From the NCBI GenBank assembly GCA_022796315.1, contig JAAWIL010000004.1, positions 1 through 30,196 of the forward strand: 30,196 nucleotides of DNA, given 5' to 3'. This DNA is from Oscillibacter sp. (GTDB lineage Bacteria; Bacillota; Clostridia; Oscillospirales; Oscillospiraceae). The notes under the pieces are model-generated. The model saw only the letters and a list, made by a program, of their open reading frames with translations. It was not told the DNA's origin and did not search any database. A program made the translations under genes and the position numbers. Shown here piece after piece: positions 21,625 to 30,112 of this stretch (position 1 is its first letter; each line of letters starts with the position of its first letter).

Positions 21625-24180
21625 TCAGCTGAAATATTTTTTCAGCAGGCGGGAGATCTCCCGGATGTCAATGGGCTTGGCCACATGGGCGTTCATGCCG
21701 CATTGGATACATTTTTGGATGTCTTCCGTAAAGGCGTCAGCGGTCATGGCGATAATGGGGATTGTCTTGGCGTCCTCCCGGTCCAGGGCACGGATGGCCG
21801 TAGTGGCCTCGTAGCCTGTCATGACCGGCATCCGGAGATCCATCAAAATGGCGTCGTATGTGCCCGGCGCGGAGGCATTGAACTGCTCCACGCAGATCTT
21901 GCCGTTTTCCGCCCACTCCAATTCCAGACCCAGTTCGCTGAGCAGCTCGCTGGCGATCTCCCAGTTCAGGTCATTGTCCTCCGCCAGCAGGACCCGCCGG
22001 CCCCGGAAGTCGTCCATCTCCTGCTCCGGCAGTTCTTCCTGGTTCTCGATGGGGTCCAGGAAGGGCTTGAGGCCGTAAAAGAGGGTGGACTTGAACAGAG
22101 GCTTGGAAATGAACCCGGTGATCCCGGCGTCCTTGGCCTCCGTCTCGATCTCGCTCCAGTCGTAGGCGGAGATCAGCAGGATGGGGAAATCGTTGCCGTA
22201 CAGCCGGCGGATCTCCCGGGCAGCGCTGATGCCATCCATCCCCGGCAGCTTCCAGTCCAGCAGAATGATCTGATAGTCGTCGTGCTTTCTGTGGTGCTCC
22301 GCCACCAGGGTGAGGGCGCTCTCGGCGTCCAGGGTCCAGTCGGCCTTGATGCCAATGGATTCCAAAGAGGAAACCGCGCTCTCGCACAGCAGCTTGTCGT
22401 CGTCCACCACCAGCATCTTCCAGTCCGGAAGGACCATGTCGGCTTCCATCACCTGGGCCTTTTCCAGGTCCAGAGTCACTCGGAATTCGCTGCCCTGGCC
22501 CAGCTCACTGTCCACCTCAATGGTACCCTCCATGGCGTCTACAATGTACTTGGTGATAGCCATGCCCAGGCCGGAGCCCTCGGTCTTCCGCACCCGGGCG
22601 CTGTCCTCCCGGACAAAGGACTCAAAGACCTTGTTCCGAAGCTCCGGAGACATGCCGATGCCGTTGTCCTTTACCGCCAGATGGATGCGGACGTAATCAT
22701 CTCCCTTGAGAGAGGGTTCCTGGTACATAGAAACCCGAATGGTCCCCTGCTCCGGAGTGAATTTTACGGCGTTGCCCAGCAGGTTGATGAGGACCTGATT
22801 GAGCCGGATACTGTCACAGCAGACATTTTCCGTGGTGATGTCGTAGATAGAGACCTCAAACTGCTGGTGCTTGGCCCGGACCTGGGGCTGGACGATGCTG
22901 ACCACGCTGTCCATGACCTCCCGCAGGGAGACCTGGTCGGTATTCAGGGTCAGCTTGCCGCTTTCGATCTTGCTCATGTCCAGCACGTCGTTGATCAGGC
23001 CCAGCAGGTGTTTGCTGGAGAGGCTGATCTTCCGGAGACAGTTCTGGACCTGCTGGGAATCGTTGAGATTGGCGGTGGCGATGGCGGTCATGCCCACGAT
23101 GGCGTTCATAGGAGTGCGGATGTCGTGGCTCATATTGGAGAGGAACTCGCTCTTGGCCTTGTTGGCGTAGATGGCCTCCTTCCGGGCCTTGTCCAGCTCG
23201 TTCATCTGCCCCCGCAGGAGGGTGAAGTATTGCCGGAAGACCAGCAGCAGAACCGTCAGGACCAGGATGCAGACAGCAATGACGATCTTGATCCAGTGGG
23301 AGGTGAACCCGTTGACCATCTCGTCCAGGGTGCTGTAGGGCATGAAGGTGATCAGATTCCACTCAGAGTGGGACAAGCTGGTGCAGTACATCTGGCGGGG
23401 CTCCCCGTCTACGATCACCTCGGAGAAATAGTTCTCGTCGTTGGCGATAGCGGCGATGAGCTCGGAGATGTACTGCTCGGCGGTTTTGCCGTTTGAAAAC
23501 TGATAAAGGCTGCGGACACGCTCGAAGTAGCTGTCCCGGAAGGCCCCTCCGGTGCGGATCACAAAGCTGCCGTCGTCCCGGATGATGTAGGAGTAGATGT
23601 GGTCGTCGTTTTCATCCAGGGAGAGGGTGTCGTTGATGTAAGAGGCGGGGAGGCCGGCCACCAGGGCGACGCAGGGATGTCTATCCGTGGGCTGATGCGG
23701 AGAGGGAACCCCCAGGAGAATCACGCGGTTGTCCTCCGCGTCGTTGCCGATGGCGACCTTCTGTTCCCCGCGGCTCAGGGAGTCCAGAAACGGCCCCTGG
23801 TCTACCACCTCCAGGGGGGAGCCGTAGAGCATATCAAAGGTTCCGTCGGTGCGGTAAAAGGCCAGATACGTAAACTCTCGGGCCTGGGCGTTTTCGATCA
23901 GGTTCTGCTGCATGGCGGGGTCCTCATGGATGGTCTCCGACACCACGGTCTTCACCAGGGCCTCCAGCTGCTCCAGCCGCAGGCCAATGGTGGTTTCAAA
24001 GTGCATGGAGATCTGTTCGCTGATGCCGGACATATACATCTGGCTCACAGCGCGGATGGTCTCCCGGCTCTTGTGGCTCATGTAAAACCCCAGGAAGGAG
24101 AAGATGCAGACGGTGAGGGTAAACAGCAGAGTCAGACTGATGAGGAGAAAGCGTGAGGTTTTAGGCTGCTGCTCCTTCAT
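21625..24180 (-). CDS. Hybrid sensor histidine kinase with two receiver domains
   Basis: The 851-residue protein has a membrane segment near residues 11-33, an extracytoplasmic sensor of about 260 residues (Cache-like), and a second membrane segment (about 297-315). A HisKA domain (SHDIRTP, phospho-His352) and an ATPase domain follow (N box NLLGNAVKF, DNGIGM, GSGLGMAI). Two receivers end the chain, with phospho-Asp642 (LLDWKLPG) and Asp781 (LMDLRMP). Both receivers keep the conserved Lys. It would pass phosphate from its own His to a receiver and on to the HPt protein encoded just upstream (4-nt overlap). The signal is unknown. Confidence 0.94.
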   Translation of the reverse strand: MKEQQPKTSRFLLISLTLLFTLTVCIFSFLGFYMSHKSRETIRAVSQMYMSGISEQISMHFETTIGLRLEQLEALVKTVVSETIHEDPAMQQNLIENAQAREFTYLAFYRTDGTFDMLYGSPLEVVDQGPFLDSLSRGEQKVAIGNDAEDNRVILLGVPSPHQPTDRHPCVALVAGLPASYINDTLSLDENDDHIYSYIIRDDGSFVIRTGGAFRDSYFERVRSLYQFSNGKTAEQYISELIAAIANDENYFSEVIVDGEPRQMYCTSLSHSEWNLITFMPYSTLDEMVNGFTSHWIKIVIAVCILVLTVLLLVFRQYFTLLRGQMNELDKARKEAIYANKAKSEFLSNMSHDIRTPMNAIVGMTAIATANLNDSQQVQNCLRKISLSSKHLLGLINDVLDMSKIESGKLTLNTDQVSLREVMDSVVSIVQPQVRAKHQQFEVSIYDITTENVCCDSIRLNQVLINLLGNAVKFTPEQGTIRVSMYQEPSLKGDDYVRIHLAVKDNGIGMSPELRNKVFESFVREDSARVRKTEGSGLGMAITKYIVDAMEGTIEVDSELGQGSEFRVTLDLEKAQVMEADMVLPDWKMLVVDDDKLLCESAVSSLESIGIKADWTLDAESALTLVAEHHRKHDDYQIILLDWKLPGMDGISAAREIRRLYGNDFPILLISAYDWSEIETEAKDAGITGFISKPLFKSTLFYGLKPFLDPIENQEELPEQEMDDFRGRRVLLAEDNDLNWEIASELLSELGLELEWAENGKICVEQFNASAPGTYDAILMDLRMPVMTGYEATTAIRALDREDAKTIPIIAMTADAFTEDIQKCIQCGMNAHVAKPIDIREISRLLKKYFS

Positions 24181-24542
24181 CCCGCGTTCGCCTCCTGAAA
24201 GGCCCGGATTGCCGCAGCGGTCTGCTGATAGTCTGCTTTCACCTGCTCCACCAGCTCCGCGGACCCCTCGCTCCAGCTTCCGCCCCGCAGGGCCTCCGCC
24301 AGGGCGCTGCTGGAGATCTGGAGCTTGGTCAGGCTCAGATTCTGACACACGCCCTTGATGGTGTGCGCCGCCCGAAAGGCCTCCGTGCAGTCTCCCGCCT
24401 CCACAGACCTGCACAGCAGGTCAAAGCTGCCGTCATCCAGGAATTTCAACACAAATTTTTGGACCAGGCGCTCGCTGCGCAGGCGGCCGATGGCCTCGTC
24501 ATAGTTACCGCCCATAGCCTCATAGCAGTCGTTCAGATTCAT
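24177..24542 (-). CDS. Stand-alone HPt phosphotransfer protein
   Basis: The 121-residue protein is a single four-helix HPt domain with the phospho-acceptor His60 in AAHTIKGVCQNL. It overlaps both neighbours by 4 nt, so the three proteins are made together. In the phosphorelay it should carry phosphate between the hybrid kinase receivers and the receiver of the HD-GYP/GGDEF protein. No other catalytic motif is present. Confidence 0.93.
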   Translation of the reverse strand: MNLNDCYEAMGGNYDEAIGRLRSERLVQKFVLKFLDDGSFDLLCRSVEAGDCTEAFRAAHTIKGVCQNLSLTKLQISSSALAEALRGGSWSEGSAELVEQVKADYQQTAAAIRAFQEANAG

Positions 24543-26653
24543 GTGGTTGACTCCTTTCCCGCAGTCCCGGACTGGGACTGGTCGCTGTCGATGGGAGAGA
24601 TGGAGGAGGGTGTCTGCTCCATGGTCTCATTGGTGTAGAAGCGGCAGCTGCCCCGTCCGCCCCGCTTCACGGAGTACAGAGCGGAGTCCGCCGCATGGAA
24701 AAGGGTTTCGTAGTCGGTGCCCACCACCTGGGTGGTGGCGACGCCCATGCTCAGGGAGATGGGGAACTGCTCATAGGTTTTTCCGGAGAGACAGTTGTAG
24801 ATCCGCTGGATGGGAAGCTCCGGGGAGGCGCTGTACTCCACAAAGAGCAGGAACTCGTCTCCGCCCACCCGGGCGGCGATGTCTCCGCCCCGGACGTTGG
24901 CCCGCAGAGTGTCGGCGATGAACATGAGCACCCGGTCCCCGAAGAGGTGGCCGTAGGTGTCGTTGGCGTTTTTAAAGTGGTCCAGGTCGACGATCGCCAG
25001 GGCGTAGTGGCTGCTCTGGCGGGCCTCCAGGCGCTGGAGGATGTGCTGCTTGGCGTACTTGTGGTTGAGCAGGCCGGTCATGGCGTCATGGGAGGCCTGT
25101 TCCTCCAGGGAGTTCAGCTTCATGCGGGACTCGTGGATGTCCACGGCCTTGCCGATGACGCCGGTATAGCGGGGCGGCTCGTCGGTGGACCACATGGCCC
25201 GGCTGATGATCCGGCACCACCGGGGCCCGTCGGGATAAGGGACCAGCGTGTCGCAGGTGATTACCGGGTGTTCCGGGGTGGTGGCGTGCAGGGCGTCCGC
25301 CAGACGGCGGCACTCCTCGCTGTTCATCATGCCGGGGGAGTCCAGGTGGTTCATGGGGTCCGGGACGGTCTCCGCCAGGCCCAGCTTTTCCGCGCCCCAG
25401 GTGTTCAGGGTCAGCATGGGCGGGGACACCGTGAACTCGAATTGGATCTCCTGGGTCATGGCGGCGAAGAAGCTGTACTTCATCCGCTCGTGCTCCAGGA
25501 GCTGCAGTGTGCGGCCGGAGGCCGAGAGCTCCTCGTGGCGCAGCATCTCCTCGGCGATGCTCTGAATATCCTCCCGATTCACCTGGAGGGTGCTGGTGCT
25601 TCCCAGGTGCTCCGGAATGTCGGCTGAGATCTCGATCAGGCACTCCAGCAGCAGCGGGTTGAAGACGCCGCACTCGCCGTTCAGGATCATCTGCACGGCT
25701 TTTTCGTGGGGGAAGGGGGGCTTGTAGACCCGGACGCTGGTCAGGGCGTCGTAGACATCCGCCAGAGCCACGATCTGGGCGGAGATGGGGATGTCGTCGC
25801 CCTTGAGGCCGTCTGGGTAGCCCCGGCCGTCCCAGCGCTCATGGTGCCAGCGGCAGATGTCATAGGCGACCTGAATCAGGGGCTCGTTTTTGTGGAAGGG
25901 GAGGTTTGCCAGCATCTCCGCGCCGGTGAGGGCGTGGGATTTCATAATGGTGAACTCCTCGTCCGTCAGCCGGCCGGGCTTGTTGATGATGTTGTCGGGG
26001 ATGACGATCTTGCCGATGTCATGGAGGGCGGAGGCGGTGGAGATGGCCACCACATCTGCCCGGGAGATGCTGTAACGGTCCGACTTTTGGATCAAATGCC
26101 GCAGGAACATCTCCGTCAGCGTCCGGACATGGAGGACGTGGAGGCCGCTCTCACCGTTGCGGAACTCCACAATATGGCTGAGGATGTCGATCATCAGGGC
26201 ACTGTGCTGTTCCTTCTCGTAGATCTGGTTGGTGACAAGCCCGATGAGCTTTTTCTGCTTGGCGTAGAGCATGATGGTGTTGACCACCCGCCGGTGGACG
26301 ATCATGGCGTCAAAGGGGCGGCCCACGAAGTCCGTGACGCCCAGCTTGTAGGCCCGTTCCACGTGGCTGGAGCCGCTCTCCGCAGAGATCATGATGACCG
26401 GAACGTCGTCAATCCACTGCTTCTGGTTCATCACCTGGAGCACGCCGAAGCCGTCCATCTCCGGCATCACGATATCCAGGAGGACCAGAGAGAGCTCCGT
26501 GCTGTGCTGCTCCAGGAGCTCCACCGCCTGACGGCCGTTTTCCGCCTCGAGAAACTCGTACTCCTCTCCAAGCATATCAATCAGGATCGCGCGGTTCATC
26601 TCGGAGTCGTCGGTGATCAAAATTTTGTACTTGCTGTTCTTCTGCTGTGCCAT
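24539..26653 (-). CDS. REC-HD-GYP-PAS-GGDEF bifunctional c-di-GMP protein
   Basis: The 704-residue protein has a receiver (1-125, phospho-Asp60, acidic pair D15-D16) and an HD-GYP phosphodiesterase (about 150-340; HD at 211-212, HHERWDGRGYP at 270-280). A PAS-like region (about 390-510) and a GGDEF diguanylate cyclase domain (about 515-680; intact GGDEF at 597-601) follow. An intact inhibitory I-site, R588-G-G-D591, lies exactly five residues before GGDEF. It could both make and degrade c-di-GMP under phosphorelay control. The receiver has Arg112 where almost all receivers have Lys. AAGGATG is a weak ribosome site. First gene of the operon. Confidence 0.93.
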   Translation of the reverse strand: MAQQKNSKYKILITDDSEMNRAILIDMLGEEYEFLEAENGRQAVELLEQHSTELSLVLLDIVMPEMDGFGVLQVMNQKQWIDDVPVIMISAESGSSHVERAYKLGVTDFVGRPFDAMIVHRRVVNTIMLYAKQKKLIGLVTNQIYEKEQHSALMIDILSHIVEFRNGESGLHVLHVRTLTEMFLRHLIQKSDRYSISRADVVAISTASALHDIGKIVIPDNIINKPGRLTDEEFTIMKSHALTGAEMLANLPFHKNEPLIQVAYDICRWHHERWDGRGYPDGLKGDDIPISAQIVALADVYDALTSVRVYKPPFPHEKAVQMILNGECGVFNPLLLECLIEISADIPEHLGSTSTLQVNREDIQSIAEEMLRHEELSASGRTLQLLEHERMKYSFFAAMTQEIQFEFTVSPPMLTLNTWGAEKLGLAETVPDPMNHLDSPGMMNSEECRRLADALHATTPEHPVITCDTLVPYPDGPRWCRIISRAMWSTDEPPRYTGVIGKAVDIHESRMKLNSLEEQASHDAMTGLLNHKYAKQHILQRLEARQSSHYALAIVDLDHFKNANDTYGHLFGDRVLMFIADTLRANVRGGDIAARVGGDEFLLFVEYSASPELPIQRIYNCLSGKTYEQFPISLSMGVATTQVVGTDYETLFHAADSALYSVKRGGRGSCRFYTNETMEQTPSSISPIDSDQSQSGTAGKESTT

Positions 26654-26865
26654 GTTGGAATCACATCCTTATGCTGTGGATATTGGGCCGGAGCGGAAAG
26701 CCGCCCGGGTACAATGGGAAAGCCGCAGCTGCCGCGGGGGGATACGCTGCCTGGGAACCGCGGGACAATGGGCTGGGGGTTCACGGAGGGTGGGCGTGGG
26801 GTGTGGAAACGTCTCGCCTCCGATTTTCAGGCAGAGTTAAGATATGCGGAAAATCTCCCAGCTAT

Positions 26866-26894
26866 ATTGTATCTGATTTCTGCCACGTTGTCAA
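26866..26894 (-). promoter_or_regulatory. Sigma-A promoter of the phosphorelay operon
   Basis: On the minus strand a perfect TTGACA (26889-26894) and TACAAT (26866-26871) are 17 bp apart. The start codon is about 206 nt downstream of the expected transcript start. Confidence 0.75.
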
Positions 26895-26965
26895 AGGGGA
26901 AAGACGAACAAACCGCCATTTTGGCAGAATTGAGCGGTGCCGGCGGGGAAGAGGCCCCGGTGCTC

Positions 26966-26994
26966 TTGCGTATTTTCCGCTGCCGTGCTACCAT
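26966..26994 (+). promoter_or_regulatory. Candidate promoter of the two-component operon
   Basis: TTGCGT (26966-26971) and TACCAT (26989-26994) are 17 bp apart. The match is moderate and the leader would be about 160 nt. Confidence 0.45.
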
Positions 26995-27159
26995 GTTCTC
27001 CATAGAGAAAGGGCGGCGCAGTTTTTGGGACCAGAGGCGCAGGGAAGACAGGGACGATGCAAAAATGATGGAATGGGGGAGCATCCTAGACCGGATCTGG
27101 AGCGCCGCGCGGCCTCCAATTTTCGGATTCGGATGAGGAAGGAACGCCCCGGGAGGTGC

Positions 27160-27819
27160 ATGGTGAACAAGATTTTGATTGCGGAGGACGAGGCCCCCAT
27201 CGCCAACTTGATCCAGACGGCTCTGGAGGGAGCGGGCTACCGCTGCGTCTGGGCGGCGGACGGCGGCGCGGCGGCGGACCTTTTGGAGGCGGAGCCCTTC
27301 GATCTGGCGCTGTTGGACATCATGCTGCCCAAGGCCAACGGCTACGAGGTGCTGGAGTACTGCAAGACGCTGGAGGTGCCGGTGATCTTCCTCACCGCCA
27401 AGGGCCAGCTGGAGGATCGGGTAAAGGGGCTGCGCCTGGGGGCGGAGGACTACATCGTAAAGCCCTTTGAGCTGATGGAGCTGCTGGCCCGGGTGGAGAC
27501 GGTGCTGCGCCGCTGCGGCAAGACCGGGCGGGTGCTGACCCTGCCGCCGGACATTGAGATCGACACCGCCAGCCACGTGGTGCGGCGGTGCGGGGAGCCG
27601 GTGGCGCTGACGGCCAAGGAGTATGACTTGCTGCTGCTGTTCGTCCAGAATAAGAACATCGCCCTCTACCGGGACCGGATCTATGAGCGGGTCTGGGGCG
27701 AGGAGTTTTTGGGCGACAGCCGCACGGTGGATCTGCACATCCAGCGGATGCGCCGCAAGCTGGGGCTGGAGCACCGGCTGGTGGCGGTCTATAAGGTGGG
27801 ATACCGGCTGGAGGTCTGA
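27160..27819 (+). CDS. OmpR/PhoB-family response regulator
   Basis: The 219-residue protein has a receiver (1-118; acidic D10/E11, phospho-Asp53 in LLDIMLPKANG, Lys101 in VKPFEL). A winged-helix DNA-binding domain follows (125-219; LTAKEYDLLLLFVQNKN, then RTVDLHIQRMRRKL and KVGYRLEV). It should be phosphorylated by the kinase encoded next and switch target genes. The ATG at 27160 follows GGGAGGTGC closely; a GTG three bases on is an alternative. The gap to the kinase gene is 134 nt and contains a repeat element, unusual inside such an operon. Confidence 0.95.
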   Translation: MVNKILIAEDEAPIANLIQTALEGAGYRCVWAADGGAAADLLEAEPFDLALLDIMLPKANGYEVLEYCKTLEVPVIFLTAKGQLEDRVKGLRLGAEDYIVKPFELMELLARVETVLRRCGKTGRVLTLPPDIEIDTASHVVRRCGEPVALTAKEYDLLLLFVQNKNIALYRDRIYERVWGEEFLGDSRTVDLHIQRMRRKLGLEHRLVAVYKVGYRLEV

Positions 27820-27835
27820 ATCCATGAAGATAAGA

Positions 27836-27934
27836 GCCTGTTTAAAAATCTCCCCGCGCACGTCTTGGCGGTGTATTTTCCGCCGGGACTCCGAGGATCT
27901 CCGGCCGTTGAGATTCCAGGCCCATTCCTGCGAA
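27836..27934 (+). repeat. Intergenic repeat element, copy 1
   Basis: This stretch shares, in order and at nearly equal spacing, four blocks with 30102-30195. The blocks are GCCT-GTTT-AAAAAT-TC, TTTTCCGCC, ACTCCG and CCTGCGAA. The distances GCCT to TTTTCCGCC (40 versus 41 nt) and ACTCCG to CCTGCGAA (39 versus 36 nt) agree, so the two are diverged copies of one element. It contains a short ORF (27824-27940) without a ribosome site. Confidence 0.65.
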
Positions 27935-27953
27935 TTTTAAGGGGGGTGACGTC

Positions 27954-29363
27954 ATGAAGCTCCTGTGGAAGCTCTTTTGCAGCATGGTTCTCATTGCGGC
28001 GCTGGCCTGCTCCGCAGGCGGCTATGTGCTGATTGATACCCAATTCCGCACCTCCCTGAACAGGGAGGTTGCGGCGCTGTATGAGGAGAACGACCTTCTG
28101 CGCTACGCCCTGGCCCAGGAGCTGACCTTCAACCCCCTGTACAGCCGGAAGGAGCTGGCGGAGGCCGCCGGGGGCATCAGCATCTCCACCAGCCGGGGCA
28201 CCGTGGCCTTCCGCCTCAGCGGCGGGGAAGGGGAGACCTTGGGCGGCAGCGGGACGCTGCCGGTGGAGGCGGGCCCCCTGGTCTCCACGCTGGAGGACGG
28301 CCAGCGGGGCTGGGTGATGACCACCCTGGCCAACGGACGGATCTACCTTCACGCCGCCAGCCCCCTGGCGTTGGAGGACGGCATTCTGTACCTGGAGAAC
28401 TGCCGGGAGGTCAGCGGGCTCTTTGCCGACCGTGCGGCCCAGTACCAGAGCTTTTTCGTGCTGATGCTGGCGCTGACCGGAGCGGTGGGCGTGCTGTCCC
28501 TGGCGGTGTCCGCCATGCTGCTGCGGCCCCTGAGCCGCCTTTCCGCCGCCACCTGCCGGATGGCCGCCGGGGAGCTGGATCAGCGGGTCCGGGTGGACCG
28601 GGACGACGAGCTGGGCCAGCTGTCGGCGGATTTCAACGTCATGGCACGGCGGCTGGAGCGGCAGGTGACGGAGCTGACAGAGGCGGCCCGCCGGCAGGAG
28701 GACTTCATCGGCAGTTTTGCTCATGAGATCAAGACGCCTCTGACCTCCATCATCGGCTACGCGGATCTGCTGCGGTCACGGCCCGCCACGGCGGAACAGG
28801 TGCGGGAGAACGCCGGGTATATCTTCAGCGAGGGCCGCCGTCTGGAGGCCCTGAGCCGCAAGCTTATGGACATCATCGTCTTGGGGAAGCAGGACTTCCC
28901 CCTGCGGCCGGTGCCCATGGACGCCTTTTTGCGCCAGGTGGGCGGCGCCCTGCGGCCCGCCCTGGAGGAGCGGGGCATCCGCCTGACTGTCCGGGCTGCG
29001 GCAGCGGAGATCCCCCTGGAGCCGGATCTGGTGAAGACCGTCTGCCTGAACCTCCTGGACAACGCCCGGAAGGCCATTGACGGCCCGGGGACGATTCTGC
29101 TGGAGGGCCTCCGGGAGGAGGGCGGCTACTGCATCCGGGTGTCGGACAGCGGCAAGGGCATCCCGGAGGCGGAGCTGAGCCGGGTGACGGAGGCCTTCTA
29201 CATGGTGGACAAGTCCCGGGCCAGGGCCCAGGGAGGCGCGGGTCTGGGGCTGGCGCTGTGCCAGCGGATCGTGGATCTCCACGGCGGGTCGCTGTCCATT
29301 GAGAGCCGGCCGGGGCAGGGGACCCAGGTGTCCGTCCGCCTGCGGGAGGGAGCCGGATCGTGA
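27954..29363 (+). CDS. Sensor histidine kinase (HAMP type)
   Basis: The 469-residue protein has a membrane segment at 7-27, an extracytoplasmic sensor (about 28-163), and a second membrane segment (about 164-190). HAMP (190-243), HisKA (FAHEIKTPLTSIIGYADLL, phospho-His257) and an ATPase domain (NLLDNARKAI, DSGKGIPEAE, GAGLGLAL) follow. It should phosphorylate the OmpR-type regulator encoded upstream. GGGGGGTGA precedes the ATG. Its stop overlaps the next start (GTGA). The sensor has no recognised ligand fold. Confidence 0.95.
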   Translation: MKLLWKLFCSMVLIAALACSAGGYVLIDTQFRTSLNREVAALYEENDLLRYALAQELTFNPLYSRKELAEAAGGISISTSRGTVAFRLSGGEGETLGGSGTLPVEAGPLVSTLEDGQRGWVMTTLANGRIYLHAASPLALEDGILYLENCREVSGLFADRAAQYQSFFVLMLALTGAVGVLSLAVSAMLLRPLSRLSAATCRMAAGELDQRVRVDRDDELGQLSADFNVMARRLERQVTELTEAARRQEDFIGSFAHEIKTPLTSIIGYADLLRSRPATAEQVRENAGYIFSEGRRLEALSRKLMDIIVLGKQDFPLRPVPMDAFLRQVGGALRPALEERGIRLTVRAAAAEIPLEPDLVKTVCLNLLDNARKAIDGPGTILLEGLREEGGYCIRVSDSGKGIPEAELSRVTEAFYMVDKSRARAQGGAGLGLALCQRIVDLHGGSLSIESRPGQGTQVSVRLREGAGS

Positions 29364-30112
29364 GAAATTGGAGGAACACGCTGCTGCCGCTGCTGGCGTG
29401 CCTGGCGGTGGTAGGGCTGGCCCTGCTGCCGCTGCGGCTGTCCGCCCTGCGGGACAGGACCCTCACGGGAACGGTTCATACGGAGGAGCTGGGAACGGAC
29501 AGCAATTTTCCCGCCCGGCCTCCGGCTCTGGAGCGGCGGCTGTGGCTGCTGGTCCAGTGGGAGGAGTTCCCGGAGGAGGTCACCGTGATCGGACAGGAGC
29601 TGACGGAGGGCTCCGAGGAGCTGGAGACCTTGAAGACGGCCATCCGGGAGGAGCTGGCGGAGTGGGATGTTCTGCCCGGCGATCCGGAGAGCTTCACCAA
29701 TTTCAGCGGTTCCCGGTTCTACCTGCGGGACCCTCAAGACCTCTCCAGCGCCGGATTTTTCGCCGCGTCCGGCTATGTGCCGTCGTGGGATGGGATCTTT
29801 ACGCTGACACTGGACGGGGAGACCGGGCACATGGTGCGGTGTCAGATTTACTTTTCCAATGTAAAGAAGCACCTGGGCACCCCGGAGACCGTGGGACGGG
29901 CCTTCCTGGACCGTCTGGGCCTGTCCTATGAGGAAGTGACGGACTGGGATTCCGCGTCACAGTTTCGGATTCTGGACAGCGGCGTGTGCTGCCTGGTCGA
30001 GGTGGACCGGGACCGGTTGGAGCTGGTGTTCCAGCGGGACTGGGCGATGGAGGCGTCCGACGGGCCGGCTGGGAACTTTTTTGACAGCTCGGCCGTCCTA
30101 GGCCTCGTTTGA
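29360..30112 (+). CDS. Exported protein of unknown function, linked to a two-component system
   Basis: I do not recognise a family. The 250-residue product starts at a GTG that overlaps the kinase stop by 4 nt, after GGGAGGG. One N-terminal hydrophobic segment (about 8-27) after two Arg suggests a membrane anchor or signal peptide. The rest is soluble and acidic, with about 220 residues outside the cell. The overlap implies coupled translation with the kinase. An accessory sensor or a regulated envelope protein is the natural guess, but the sequence does not show which. Confidence 0.8.
   Translation: MRNWRNTLLPLLACLAVVGLALLPLRLSALRDRTLTGTVHTEELGTDSNFPARPPALERRLWLLVQWEEFPEEVTVIGQELTEGSEELETLKTAIREELAEWDVLPGDPESFTNFSGSRFYLRDPQDLSSAGFFAASGYVPSWDGIFTLTLDGETGHMVRCQIYFSNVKKHLGTPETVGRAFLDRLGLSYEEVTDWDSASQFRILDSGVCCLVEVDRDRLELVFQRDWAMEASDGPAGNFFDSSAVLGLV

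Larger units (their letters stand above)
26654..27159. other. Divergent intergenic region with long leaders
   Basis: No gene is supported in these 506 nt. On the minus side a promoter at 26866-26894 gives a leader of about 206 nt for the phosphorelay operon. On the plus side a promoter at 26966-26994 gives a leader of about 160 nt for the OmpR-type regulator. Neither leader shows a recognisable c-di-GMP (GEMM) or other known riboswitch. Open frames crossing the region have no ribosome site. Confidence 0.5.

Noticed and set aside
21487..23496. Plus-strand open frame of 669 codons over the hybrid kinase
   Set aside because: This is antisense of a complete kinase with two receivers. It crosses the operon terminator and has no ribosome site.
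26654..26860. c-di-GMP riboswitch in the phosphorelay leader
   Set aside because: Looked for because of the gene function, but the conserved GEMM core could not be placed. Kept only as an unexplained leader.
27824..27940. A 38-codon ORF between the regulator and kinase genes
   Set aside because: No ribosome site precedes it, and it lies inside the repeat element whose second copy does not keep the frame.
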